Shown: positions 1 through 6,120 of the stretch, piece after piece | How the letters are laid out: every line of letters starts with the position of its first letter | How positions within the stretch are numbered: position 1 is the first letter of the stretch | Assembly (NCBI GenBank): GCA_902491415.1 | Contig: CABUHP010000073.1 | Span: 1-7,719 of the forward strand | Source: an uncultured Collinsella sp. | GTDB lineage: Bacteria; Actinomycetota; Coriobacteriia; Coriobacteriales; Coriobacteriaceae | DNA: 7,719 nt | Direction: 5' to 3' | The notes under the pieces: generated by a model | The model's input: the letters and a program-made list of their open reading frames with translations, nothing else | What the model was told of the DNA's origin: nothing | The model's database searches: none | Made by a program: the position numbers and the translations under genes

Positions 1-216
1 CACGAACAGGAACGTCAGATTCTTAAACGAACCGGTCAAAATAACCAGGAACGCCAAGATCACGTTGATCAAATTGAACAGCGTGCAGAGGTTCTCGATG
101 ATGAGCTCTTTGACCGACTTGGTCTTGCACGCCACGCTGCGGTTGATCTTACCGGCGGCGATGCGCTCCTCGACCTCGGCGGTCGAGAGTCCGCGCTCGA
201 TATCCGTTGCTGCCAT
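1..216 (-). CDS. Cation-transporting P-type ATPase, N-terminal fragment (cut by left edge)
   Basis: The first 72 codons of a minus-strand gene that leaves the window at base 1 with no stop codon. The protein begins MAATDIERGLSTAEVEERIA. The GLSTAEVEERIAAGKIN pattern (residues 9-25) is typical of the cytoplasmic N-terminal domain of cation P-type ATPases, where it precedes the first membrane helices. Residues 44-72 (CTLFNLINVILAFLVILTG and onward) are hydrophobic and fit the first transmembrane segment. Full-length relatives are usually 800-900 residues, so the phosphorylation motif DKTGT and the ion-binding helices lie outside the window. The family pumps cations using ATP. The ion cannot be read from this part, and similarity to the CtpE-like group is only an impression. 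An in-frame ATG at 228 would add four residues. I prefer 216 because a GGGA lies six bases before it and 228 has no clear ribosome binding site. Confidence 0.8.
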   Translation of the reverse strand, partial: MAATDIERGLSTAEVEERIAAGKINRSVACKTKSVKELIIENLCTLFNLINVILAFLVILTGSFKNLTFLFV

Positions 217-245
217 ACCACGTCCCATCACGTCGCGTCGGTATA

Positions 246-280
246 AGAAAAACCGCCCGGACCATGCGAGGCTCGGACGG
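246..280 (-). terminator. Intrinsic terminator downstream of tRNA-Arg
   Basis: Read on the minus strand, CCGTCCGAGCC and GGTCCGGGCGG form an 11-position stem with two G-U pairs and one A-C mismatch around the loop TCGCAT. TTTTTCTT follows directly. It starts 13 bases past the tRNA 3' end, so it most likely ends the tRNA transcript. It also sits only about 30 bases before the ATPase start codon, which is discussed as a finding. Confidence 0.8.
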
Positions 281-292
281 TCTTACGTTCGA

Positions 293-369
293 TGGTGCCC
301 CATGTTGGATTCGAACCAACGGCCTTCTGCTCCGGAGGCAGACGCTCTAATCCCCTGAGCTAATAGGGC
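293..369 (-). tRNA. tRNA-Arg(CCG), CCA encoded
   Basis: A complete 77-nt cloverleaf can be folded by eye on the minus strand. The acceptor arm GCCCTAT pairs with ATGGGGC (one G-U pair). The D stem is GCTC/GAGC and the anticodon stem TCTGC/GCAGA. The seven-base anticodon loop CTCCGGA gives anticodon CCG, which decodes the arginine codon CGG. The variable loop has five bases, and the T arm is GTTGG/CCAAC around TTCGAAT. The discriminator base is A, and CCA is encoded in the DNA. No intron or extra arm is visible. It has its own promoter at 381-410 and terminator at 246-280, so it appears to be a stand-alone transcription unit divergent from the aromatic operon. Confidence 0.97.
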
Positions 370-380
370 CAACGTTTGGC

Positions 381-410
381 ATTATACCCAAGTGCACCAC
401 GGGCTATCAA
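381..410 (-). promoter_or_regulatory. Sigma-70-type promoter of tRNA-Arg
   Basis: On the minus strand a consensus -10 box TATAAT (381-386) lies 18 bases downstream of the -35-like box TTGATA (405-410). Transcription would start near 374, about five bases before the mature tRNA 5' end. A strong promoter with a very short leader is normal for a tRNA gene. Confidence 0.8.
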
Positions 411-463
411 AATAAAAGAAAAAGCTTTGCAATTCCGAGGAAGACGAGGCGCAACGGCCCACT

Positions 464-495
464 TTAGAAGGCAAAAGCGAGTCAGATAGTATAAA
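464..495 (+). promoter_or_regulatory. Candidate promoter of the aroF-aroE operon
   Basis: TATAAA at 490-495 is the best -10-like box on the plus strand between the tRNA and aroF. No good -35 box sits at the right distance: the nearest, TTAGAA at 464-469, matches only three of six consensus positions with a 20-base spacer. A start near A501 would give a leader of about 71 nt that contains the hairpin at 514-538. The poor -35 suggests either a weak promoter or one that depends on an activator. Seen: the -10 box. Inferred: its use. Confidence 0.45.
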
Positions 496-513
496 CTCAC
501 ATGCACCATATAC

Positions 514-538
514 ACGGCTCGCGATGCGGGCCGTTTTT
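514..538 (+). terminator. Terminator-like hairpin in the aroF leader (possible attenuator)
   Basis: ACGGCTCGC pairs with GCGGGCCGT in a nine-pair stem (one T-G pair) closing a three-base loop GAT, followed by five Ts (534-538). This has the form of a plus-strand Rho-independent terminator. No plus-strand gene precedes it, because the left neighbour is a divergent tRNA. It lies 34 bases before the aroF start and just after the likely promoter, so its natural reading is a conditional terminator controlling entry into the operon. On the minus strand no T tract follows the stem, so it is not a shared terminator. Confidence 0.65.
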
Positions 539-554
539 GCAAAAGTTATCCATC

Positions 555-565
555 GAGGTGAGAGG
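555..565 (+). promoter_or_regulatory. Ribosome binding site of aroF
   Basis: GAGGTGAGAGG lies 6 bases before ATG 572. It decides the start against the in-frame ATG at 524, which falls in the loop of the leader hairpin and has no Shine-Dalgarno sequence. Confidence 0.75.
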
Positions 566-571
566 CACACC

Positions 572-1594
572 ATGATTGCAATTTTAAAGCAGAGCGCCAG
601 CGACGATGCCGTAAGCCATATCGTCAGCTGGATTGAGAAAAAGGGGCTGAAGACCGATGTCTCGCGCGGCGAGAACGAGACGATCATCGGCCTGGTGGGC
701 GATACGACCAAGATCGACCCGTTCCTGCTCGAGTCCATGGATGTCGTCGAGCGCGTGCAGCGCGTCTCCGAGCCGTTCAAGCGCGCAAATCGCAAGTTCC
801 ACCCCGAGGACTCCGTCATCGACTGCGGCCACGGCGTCAAAATCGGCGGCGACCAGTTCCAAGTCATCGCCGGCCCCTGCTCCGTCGAGGGCGAGAACCT
901 CATCCGCATCGCACGCCGCGTAAAGGCCGCCGGCGCCACGATGCTGCGCGGCGGTGCCTACAAGCCCCGCACCTCCCCCTACGCCTACCAGGGCATGGGC
1001 CCCGCCGGCCTCGACCTGCTGTGCGAGGCGTCTGCCGAGCTCGACATGCCGATCGTCACCGAGATCATGGACCCACGCGACGTACAGGTCTTCTTGGACA
1101 AGAAGATTGACGTCATGCAGATCGGCGCCCGCAACGCCCAGAATTTCCCTCTGCTCAAGGAGGTCGGCAAGACACAGACTCCGATCTTGCTTAAGCGCGG
1201 CATGTCCGGCACGATCGACGAGCTGCTCATGGCCGCCGAGTACATCATGAGCGAGGGCAACGACAACGTCATCCTGTGCGAGCGCGGTATCCGCACCTTC
1301 GAGACCCGCACCCGCAACACCTTCGACCTCAACGCCGTGCCGGTGCTGCACCACCTGTCGCACCTGCCCGTCGTCGCCGACCCCAGCCACGCCACCGGCT
1401 ACACCCGCTACGTTGAGCCCATGGCGCTCGCTGCGACCGCCTGCGGTGCCAACGGCCTGGAGATCGAGGTCCACGACGAGCCGAGCCGCGCCTGGTCCGA
1501 CGGCGCCCAGGCCCTCACCCCCGATCAGTTCGACGACACCATGCGCCGCATCCGAGCCATCCGCGAGGTTGTCTGCCAAGAGACCATGGAGTAG
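572..1594 (+). CDS. aroF: 3-deoxy-D-arabino-heptulosonate 7-phosphate (DAHP) synthase, type I-beta
   Basis: Catalyses the first committed step of the shikimate pathway: phosphoenolpyruvate plus D-erythrose 4-phosphate give DAHP, in the cytoplasm. The 340-residue protein is nearly the length of the Thermotoga maritima enzyme and lines up with it along its whole length as I recall that sequence. Residues 1 to about 70 (MIAILKQSAS...) form the ferredoxin-like domain that carries feedback control in that group. The barrel follows, with AGPCSVEG (100-107), GGAYKPRTSPY (127-137), QIGARNAQNF (183-192), ILCERGIRTF (234-243) and DPSHATG (270-276). Likely metal ligands are Cys103, His273, Glu299 and Asp310, each one residue above the known Thermotoga ligands. 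There is no fused chorismate mutase domain. ATG 572 is chosen for its ribosome binding site and because it gives the family N-terminus. It is the first gene of the operon. Tyrosine is the usual inhibitor in Thermotoga, but the effector here is not proven. Confidence 0.96.
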   Translation: MIAILKQSASDDAVSHIVSWIEKKGLKTDVSRGENETIIGLVGDTTKIDPFLLESMDVVERVQRVSEPFKRANRKFHPEDSVIDCGHGVKIGGDQFQVIAGPCSVEGENLIRIARRVKAAGATMLRGGAYKPRTSPYAYQGMGPAGLDLLCEASAELDMPIVTEIMDPRDVQVFLDKKIDVMQIGARNAQNFPLLKEVGKTQTPILLKRGMSGTIDELLMAAEYIMSEGNDNVILCERGIRTFETRTRNTFDLNAVPVLHHLSHLPVVADPSHATGYTRYVEPMALAATACGANGLEIEVHDEPSRAWSDGAQALTPDQFDDTMRRIRAIREVVCQETME

Positions 1595-1597
1595 CCC

Positions 1598-2512
1598 ATG
1601 GGTACGGTGAGAAACGCGCGCGTTAACCAGGGCGGCCCCAAGTGCGCCGGCATCGTGGGCCTTGGCCTCATCGGCGGCAGTTTTGCCCGCGGCTATGCGC
1701 AGGCAGGCGTCCGCGTGCTGGCCTGGGACCCCGATGACGATGTCATGACGGCCGCCAGCATGGGCACTGTCGCCGGAGAGCTCAACGATAAGACACTCGG
1801 CGAATGCGACATCATCGTCCTGGCTTGCTACCCCGAGGCCTGCATCGAGTGGCTCGAGGCGCACGCCCAAGCGCTCGCCGACGCCACCGACACCGACGCC
1901 ATCATGGGCCCCGTGGTGATCGACACGGTGGGCGTCAAAGGCATCGTGTGCGAGCGCGCCTTTGAGCTTGCCCGCGAGAACGGCTTTTACTTTGTGGGCG
2001 CGCACCCCATGGCAGGCACGCAGTACTCGGGCTATGCGCACTCCCGCGCCGACCTGTTCCAGGGCGCGCCGCTCGTGCTCGTGCCGCCCGCGGTGGACGA
2101 TGCACTTAAGCTGGAGCTTTTGGGCCAGGTGCGCGAGATGGTGCGCCCCTTGGGCTTTGGCAAGTTCAGCGTGACCAGCGCCGCCGAGCACGACCGCGTC
2201 ATCGCCTTCACGAGCCAGCTTGCGCACGTGGTATCCAACGCCTACGTCAAGAGCCCCACTGCCCAGGTCCACCACGGCTTTTCGGCCGGTAGCTACCGCG
2301 ATCTCACCCGTGTGGCGCACCTCAATCCTCAGATGTGGTCCGAGCTCATGATCGACGACGCCGATGCGCTTGCCTTCGAGATCGACCATCTGATCGAATC
2401 GCTCGGCGCCTACAGCCGCGCCCTTAAGGACCGCGACCAGCGCTATCTGGAGAATCTCCTTGCCGAGGGCGACCGCATTAAGCGCGCACTCGACGACGAG
2501 GCCTCCCACTAG
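1598..2512 (+). CDS. tyrA: Prephenate dehydrogenase
   Basis: Oxidatively decarboxylates prephenate to 4-hydroxyphenylpyruvate, the tyrosine branch step. Of 304 residues, the N-terminal half is a Rossmann fold with the dinucleotide motif GLGLIGGS (21-28). The catalytic region has GAHPMAGT (134-141), whose His136 matches the histidine that accepts the substrate hydroxyl proton in this family. The helical C-terminal part has TSQLAHVV (205-212) and AGSYRDLTRVA (230-240). The acidic Asp44 after the second strand (AWDPDD) suggests NAD rather than NADP. The protein ends soon after the dehydrogenase domain, so there is no ACT domain and no fused chorismate mutase. The start is three bases after the aroF stop. 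Its GGAG lies at the end of aroF, six bases before ATG, which implies translational coupling. An arogenate or dual-specific dehydrogenase cannot be excluded by eye. Confidence 0.95.
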   Translation: MGTVRNARVNQGGPKCAGIVGLGLIGGSFARGYAQAGVRVLAWDPDDDVMTAASMGTVAGELNDKTLGECDIIVLACYPEACIEWLEAHAQALADATDTDAIMGPVVIDTVGVKGIVCERAFELARENGFYFVGAHPMAGTQYSGYAHSRADLFQGAPLVLVPPAVDDALKLELLGQVREMVRPLGFGKFSVTSAAEHDRVIAFTSQLAHVVSNAYVKSPTAQVHHGFSAGSYRDLTRVAHLNPQMWSELMIDDADALAFEIDHLIESLGAYSRALKDRDQRYLENLLAEGDRIKRALDDEASH

Positions 2513-2548
2513 ACCACCTATCACGCCAGGTCGAAAGGACCATAGCTT

Positions 2549-3655
2549 ATGGCGATTACCATCGATATCGACACTGCACGCCCCTACCAGGTGCATGTTG
2601 GCACGTTTTTGCTGGAGCAGACGGGACCGCTCGTGCGCGCCACTGCCGGCGGCACCAAGGCCGTCATCGTGACGGACACCAACGTGGGCCCGCTCTACCA
2701 GATGCCCGTTAAGCAGAGCCTAGAGGCATCAGGCTACGAGGTGAGCATCTGCACCTTCGAGGCCGGCGAAGCCCATAAGCGCGCCGAAACCTATGTTGCC
2801 ATTTTGGAGTTTGTGGCCGAGCACGAGCTTTCGCGCTCCGACGTGATTGTGGCACTCGGCGGCGGTGTCGTGGGCGACGTGGCGGGCTTTGTGGCCGCCA
2901 CCTACATGCGCGGCTGCAAGTTTGTGCAAATCCCGACGAGCCTGCTCGCCATGGTGGATTCGTCGGTGGGCGGCAAGACCGCCATCGACCTGGCTGCCGG
3001 CAAGAACTTGGCCGGCGCTTTTTGGCAGCCGAGCGTGGTTATCGCTGACGTGGGGTGCCTGGCCACCCTCACGCCCGAGCAGTTCGCCGACGGCTGCGGC
3101 GAGGTTGTGAAACACGCCGTGATCGCCGACCCGGAGCTTTTCGCCGAGCTGGAGAAGACCCCGCTCACGCTGGAGCTGCTCAACCGCGATGTGGCCCGCG
3201 TAGCGCTCATCATCGCCCGCAATATCGACATCAAGCGCGCCGTGGTCGTCGCCGACGAGCGCGAGACCAACCAGCGAAAGCTCCTTAACTTTGGACACAG
3301 CGCCGGACACGCCGTCGAGGCCTGCGAGCACTTTGAGCTCGGACACGGCAACTGCGTGTCGATCGGCATGGGCATCATCACGCGCGCCGCGGCCCTGCAC
3401 GGCGTCTGCGATGCTGCACTGCCCGGTCGTATTGAGGAACTCTGCGCCCGCCACGGCCTCAAGACTCGCTGCGAGCTTTCCGCCGATGCCGTCTTTGCCG
3501 AGGCGCTCCACGACAAGAAGCGCGCGGGCGACACCATCGACCTGGTGATTCCGCACGGCATTGGCCGCTGCAGCATCGACCGCACGCCGCTTTCCACTTT
3601 CCACGAACTCATTGCCGAGGGCCTCGGCCAGAAGGGAGACGCATCCGCATGCTAG
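2549..3655 (+). CDS. aroB: 3-dehydroquinate synthase
   Basis: Converts DAHP to 3-dehydroquinate, the second step of the shikimate pathway, using NAD and a divalent metal. The length of 368 residues is usual for a single-domain AroB. Motifs in order: GEAHK (73-77), ALGGGVVGDVAGF (102-114) for NAD binding, QIPTSLLAMVDSSVGGKTA (127-145), the metal-ligand region GCGEVVKH (182-189), LLNFGHSAGHAVE (245-257) and GHGNCVSIGMG (265-275). Glu185, His250 and His266 are the expected metal ligands. Some actinobacteria fuse or pair aroB with shikimate kinase. Here the protein ends with no P-loop kinase domain, and no aroK lies beside it. AAAGGA at 2534-2539 is nine bases before ATG. The 36-base gap after tyrA is one of the larger gaps in the operon and shows no promoter or terminator. 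The end overlaps aroA by seven bases. Confidence 0.97.
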   Translation: MAITIDIDTARPYQVHVGTFLLEQTGPLVRATAGGTKAVIVTDTNVGPLYQMPVKQSLEASGYEVSICTFEAGEAHKRAETYVAILEFVAEHELSRSDVIVALGGGVVGDVAGFVAATYMRGCKFVQIPTSLLAMVDSSVGGKTAIDLAAGKNLAGAFWQPSVVIADVGCLATLTPEQFADGCGEVVKHAVIADPELFAELEKTPLTLELLNRDVARVALIIARNIDIKRAVVVADERETNQRKLLNFGHSAGHAVEACEHFELGHGNCVSIGMGIITRAAALHGVCDAALPGRIEELCARHGLKTRCELSADAVFAEALHDKKRAGDTIDLVIPHGIGRCSIDRTPLSTFHELIAEGLGQKGDASAC

Positions 3656-4968
3656 CCCGCATCACCCCGTCCCCGCTCAAGGGCACCGTTCCCGCCATCG
3701 CGTCCAAGTCGATGGCACATCGCCTGATCATCTGCGCTGCGCTTGCCAACGGCGAGACACACGTCACCTGCAACACCACCTGCGCCGACATCGAGGCCAC
3801 GGTGCGTTGCCTTACGGCACTCGGCGCCCGCATCGAGACCGTCGAGGACGGCTTCCAGGTCCACCCTACCATGAAGAGTGTTGAGTTTGGCCTGCTCAAG
3901 GCACTTGCCGGCGGAACGCTTGACTGCGGCGAAAGCGGCTCCACGCTCCGCTTTATGTTGCCCGTCGCCTGCGCGCTGGGCGCAGAAGCAACTTTTGTGG
4001 GCCAGGGACGCCTGGGCGCACGCCCCCTCTCCCCGCTCTCGGACGAGATCATCGCCGCCGGCTGCGACCTACAGGGTCTGGGCGGTTTTCCGCTCAAGAC
4101 GAGCGGCCGCATGCGCCCGGGCACCTTTGTGCTGCCGGGCAACGTAAGCTCGCAGTACATCTCGGGCCTGCTGCTGGCAGCCCCGCTGCTGGCCCAGCCC
4201 TCCTGCGTGCAGGTGACCGGCCTCATTGAGAGCCGCCCCTACATCAACCTGACGATCCAGGCCATGAAGGCCTTCGGCGTCGAGGTCAACGTCGAGCGCA
4301 TTCCCGCCAAGGACGGTCAGCCCGAGGTCACAAACTTCCGCGTGAGCAGTGGCTCGTACCGCACGCCCGGCAGCGTGGCCGTCGAGGGCGACTGGTCCAA
4401 CGCCGCCTTTTGGTTGTGTGCTGGCGCCATCGGCACCGATCCCATCACCGTGGAGGGCGTGTCGCTGAGCTCTGCGCAGGGCGACCGCAACGTGCTTGCC
4501 GCGCTTTCGCGCTTTGGCGCCCGCATCGTGCGCTCCACCAACGCCGCCACCGTGCAGTCCGACAAGCTCGCCGGCTTTGAGATGAGCGCCCACGACATCC
4601 CCGACCTGGTGCCCGTTATCTCGGCCGTGGCCTCGCTGGCACAGGGCCGCACCTTTATCCGCGATTGCGCCCGTCTGCGCATCAAGGAATCCGACCGCCT
4701 GGTCACCACCACCCGCGAGCTCACCGCGCTGGGCGCGCAGGTGCGTATTGCCGGCGACGACCTCATCATCAAGGGTGTCGATGCCTTTACTGGCGGTGAA
4801 GTCGATTCGCACAATGACCACCGCATTGCCATGATGGCCGCCATCGCCGCGAGCCGCGCCACCGGCGAGGTTGTGATCCACGGCGCCGAGGCCGTCAACA
4901 AGTCCTATCCCGATTTCTTCGACCACTACCGCCTACTGGGCGGCAAGGTCACGCTCGAGGAGGAATAG
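3649..4968 (+). CDS. aroA: 5-enolpyruvylshikimate-3-phosphate (EPSP) synthase
   Basis: Transfers the enolpyruvyl group of phosphoenolpyruvate to shikimate 3-phosphate, the step before chorismate synthase and the target of glyphosate. It has 439 residues, a normal length. Substrate and catalytic residues are present: Lys20-Ser21 and Arg25 near the N-terminus (ASKSMAHR), the PEP loop CGESGSTLRF (93-102), SSQYISGLL (167-175), Asp319 in IPDLVP, Glu347 and Arg350 in LRIKESDR, Asp390-Arg392 in NDHR, and Lys418. The PEP loop keeps the glycine equivalent to E. coli Gly96. It has Ser and Phe where E. coli has Thr97 and Pro101, so the loop is unlike the class I enzyme (see findings). The ATG overlaps the aroB stop in ATGCTAG, and GAAGGGAG (3631-3638) is ten bases upstream, so translation is coupled to aroB. 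Confidence 0.97.
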   Translation: MLARITPSPLKGTVPAIASKSMAHRLIICAALANGETHVTCNTTCADIEATVRCLTALGARIETVEDGFQVHPTMKSVEFGLLKALAGGTLDCGESGSTLRFMLPVACALGAEATFVGQGRLGARPLSPLSDEIIAAGCDLQGLGGFPLKTSGRMRPGTFVLPGNVSSQYISGLLLAAPLLAQPSCVQVTGLIESRPYINLTIQAMKAFGVEVNVERIPAKDGQPEVTNFRVSSGSYRTPGSVAVEGDWSNAAFWLCAGAIGTDPITVEGVSLSSAQGDRNVLAALSRFGARIVRSTNAATVQSDKLAGFEMSAHDIPDLVPVISAVASLAQGRTFIRDCARLRIKESDRLVTTTRELTALGAQVRIAGDDLIIKGVDAFTGGEVDSHNDHRIAMMAAIAASRATGEVVIHGAEAVNKSYPDFFDHYRLLGGKVTLEEE

Positions 4969-4969
4969 C

Positions 4970-6067
4970 ATGTCCTCGACCTTTGGCAACGTCTTGCACT
5001 TAAGCATCTTCGGCCAGTCGCACTCCCCCGCTATCGGCTGCTCGCTCGATGGCATTCCGGCAGGTATCGCCGTGGACCAGGAGCAGCTGCAGGCCTTCCT
5101 TGACCGTCGCGCCCCCGGTCGCGACGAGACCGCGACCAAACGTCGCGAGGCCGACGCCGCGCATATCATCGCCGGTGTGGTCGATGGACACACCACCGGC
5201 GCACCCATCGCAGCGATTATTGAGAACACCAACACGCGCTCCAAGGATTACTCCGAGCTGCGCCGCAAGCCCCGTCCGGGACATGCGGACTTCCCTGCGC
5301 GCTTGAAGTACCACAACATGCACGACGTCGCGGGCGGTGGGCACTTCTCCGGCCGCCTAACGGCTCCCCTATGCATCGCCGGCGGCATCGCGCTGCAGGC
5401 GCTCGAGGCCCGTGGCATCAAGGTCATGGCGCACGTCGCGCAGATCGGCGGCATCTCCGACCTGCCCATGGACGACATGGTCTATCGCGAGGCCGACCGC
5501 AAGGCGATCCTTACGAACGACCTGCCCTGCATCGACGCCGCCGCTGCCGGTCGCATGCGCGAGGAAATTCTGGCCGCGCGCGATGAACTCGACAGCATCG
5601 GCGGCATTGTGGAGTGCGGCATCTACGGGCTTCCCGCGGGCATCGGTGACCCCATGTTCGATGGCATCGAGAACCGCATCGCGCAGATTGCGTTTGGCAT
5701 TCCCGCCGTGAAGGGCGTGGAGTTTGGCATGGGCTTTGCCGTGGCCGCCATGCGCGGCAGCGAGAACAACGATCCGTATCGCATCGACGCCGAGACCGGC
5801 GAGATCGAGGTTGAGTCCAACAACGCCGGCGGCATCCTGGGCGGTATTTCGACCGGCGCGCCCGTCATGTGGCGCATGGCCGTAAAGCCAACGCCCTCGA
5901 TTGGCCGCGAGCAGCAGACCGTAGACATGGACGCCATGGAAAATGCCGAGCTCTCGATCCACGGCCGCCACGATCCCTGCATCGTCCCCCGAGCCGTCCC
6001 CGTAGCCGAAGCAGCCGCCGCCCTCGCCATCTGGGACGCCCTCCTCGAGGACGCCGCCCAGCTCTAA
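4970..6067 (+). CDS. aroC: Chorismate synthase
   Basis: Makes chorismate from EPSP by 1,4-elimination of phosphate, with reduced FMN as cofactor. The length of 365 residues is usual for the bacterial enzyme. Motifs in order: FGQSHSPAIG (14-23) with His18, FLDRRAPGRD (43-52), KPRPGHADF (100-108) with the second conserved His105, DVAGGGHFSGRLTA (119-132), NNAGGILGGISTG (284-296) and the C-terminal GRHDPCIVPRAVP (332-344) with Asp335. The 119-132 segment has the GGGHFSGRLT form rather than the GGGRSSARET form of E. coli AroC. It has no flavin reductase domain, so reduced FMN must come from elsewhere in the cell. Only one base separates it from the aroA stop. AGGAGG (4958-4963), six bases before ATG, lies inside the aroA 3' end. 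Confidence 0.97.
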   Translation: MSSTFGNVLHLSIFGQSHSPAIGCSLDGIPAGIAVDQEQLQAFLDRRAPGRDETATKRREADAAHIIAGVVDGHTTGAPIAAIIENTNTRSKDYSELRRKPRPGHADFPARLKYHNMHDVAGGGHFSGRLTAPLCIAGGIALQALEARGIKVMAHVAQIGGISDLPMDDMVYREADRKAILTNDLPCIDAAAAGRMREEILAARDELDSIGGIVECGIYGLPAGIGDPMFDGIENRIAQIAFGIPAVKGVEFGMGFAVAAMRGSENNDPYRIDAETGEIEVESNNAGGILGGISTGAPVMWRMAVKPTPSIGREQQTVDMDAMENAELSIHGRHDPCIVPRAVPVAEAAAALAIWDALLEDAAQL

Positions 6068-6077
6068 CCCGACTCAC

Positions 6078-6098
6078 CTGGGTTGCCTGCCAACTCAG
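6078..6098 (+). other. Small inverted repeat in the aroC-pheA gap
   Basis: CTGGGTTG and CAACTCAG form an eight-pair stem with one G-T pair around the loop CCTGC. It fills much of the 53-base aroC-pheA gap, the largest inside the operon. No T tract follows, so it is not an intrinsic terminator. It could be an RNA-stabilising or processing hairpin, or chance. Confidence 0.35.
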
Positions 6099-6107
6099 CC
6101 GTTACGT

Positions 6108-6115
6108 GAAAGGGG
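6108..6115 (+). promoter_or_regulatory. Ribosome binding site of pheA
   Basis: GAAAGGGG lies five bases before ATG 6121 and fixes that start. The reading frame stays open upstream to ATG 5869, inside aroC, but that extension is Arg/Pro-rich shadow sequence with no domain. Confidence 0.75.
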
Positions 6116-6120
6116 CCTCC

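Noticed and set aside
65..358. A 97-codon plus-strand frame at the left end
   Set aside because: It runs through the antisense of the ATPase start, the terminator and most of the tRNA, so it cannot be a real gene.
524..571. Upstream start for aroF (16 extra residues)
   Set aside because: ATG 524 is in the loop of the leader hairpin and has no ribosome binding site. ATG 572 has one and gives the family N-terminus.
370..571. T-box riboswitch or Trp/Phe-type leader peptide attenuator upstream of aroF
   Set aside because: The region is too short, there is no T-box consensus sequence or specifier stem, and no short frame has a run of aromatic codons. Only the bare terminator hairpin is supported.
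584..2596. A 670-codon open frame on the minus strand across aroF, tyrA and the start of aroB
   Set aside because: It lies antisense to three certain genes. Its product is a low-complexity Gly/Ala/His/Val/Asp mix with no domain, the usual result of GC-rich third positions read in reverse. It has no ribosome binding site of note.
2549..3655. AroB-AroK fusion
   Set aside because: I looked for a P-loop kinase domain after the synthase domain. The frame ends at 368 residues and overlaps aroA, so no kinase is present.
4069..4926. A 285-codon minus-strand frame opposite aroA
   Set aside because: Gly/Ala/His-rich shadow of aroA. The plus-strand frame holds all the EPSP synthase active-site residues.
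5869..6120. N-terminal extension of pheA back into aroC
   Set aside because: Arg/Pro/Ala-rich out-of-frame aroC sequence. The chorismate mutase domain begins exactly at ATG 6121 behind a strong ribosome binding site.
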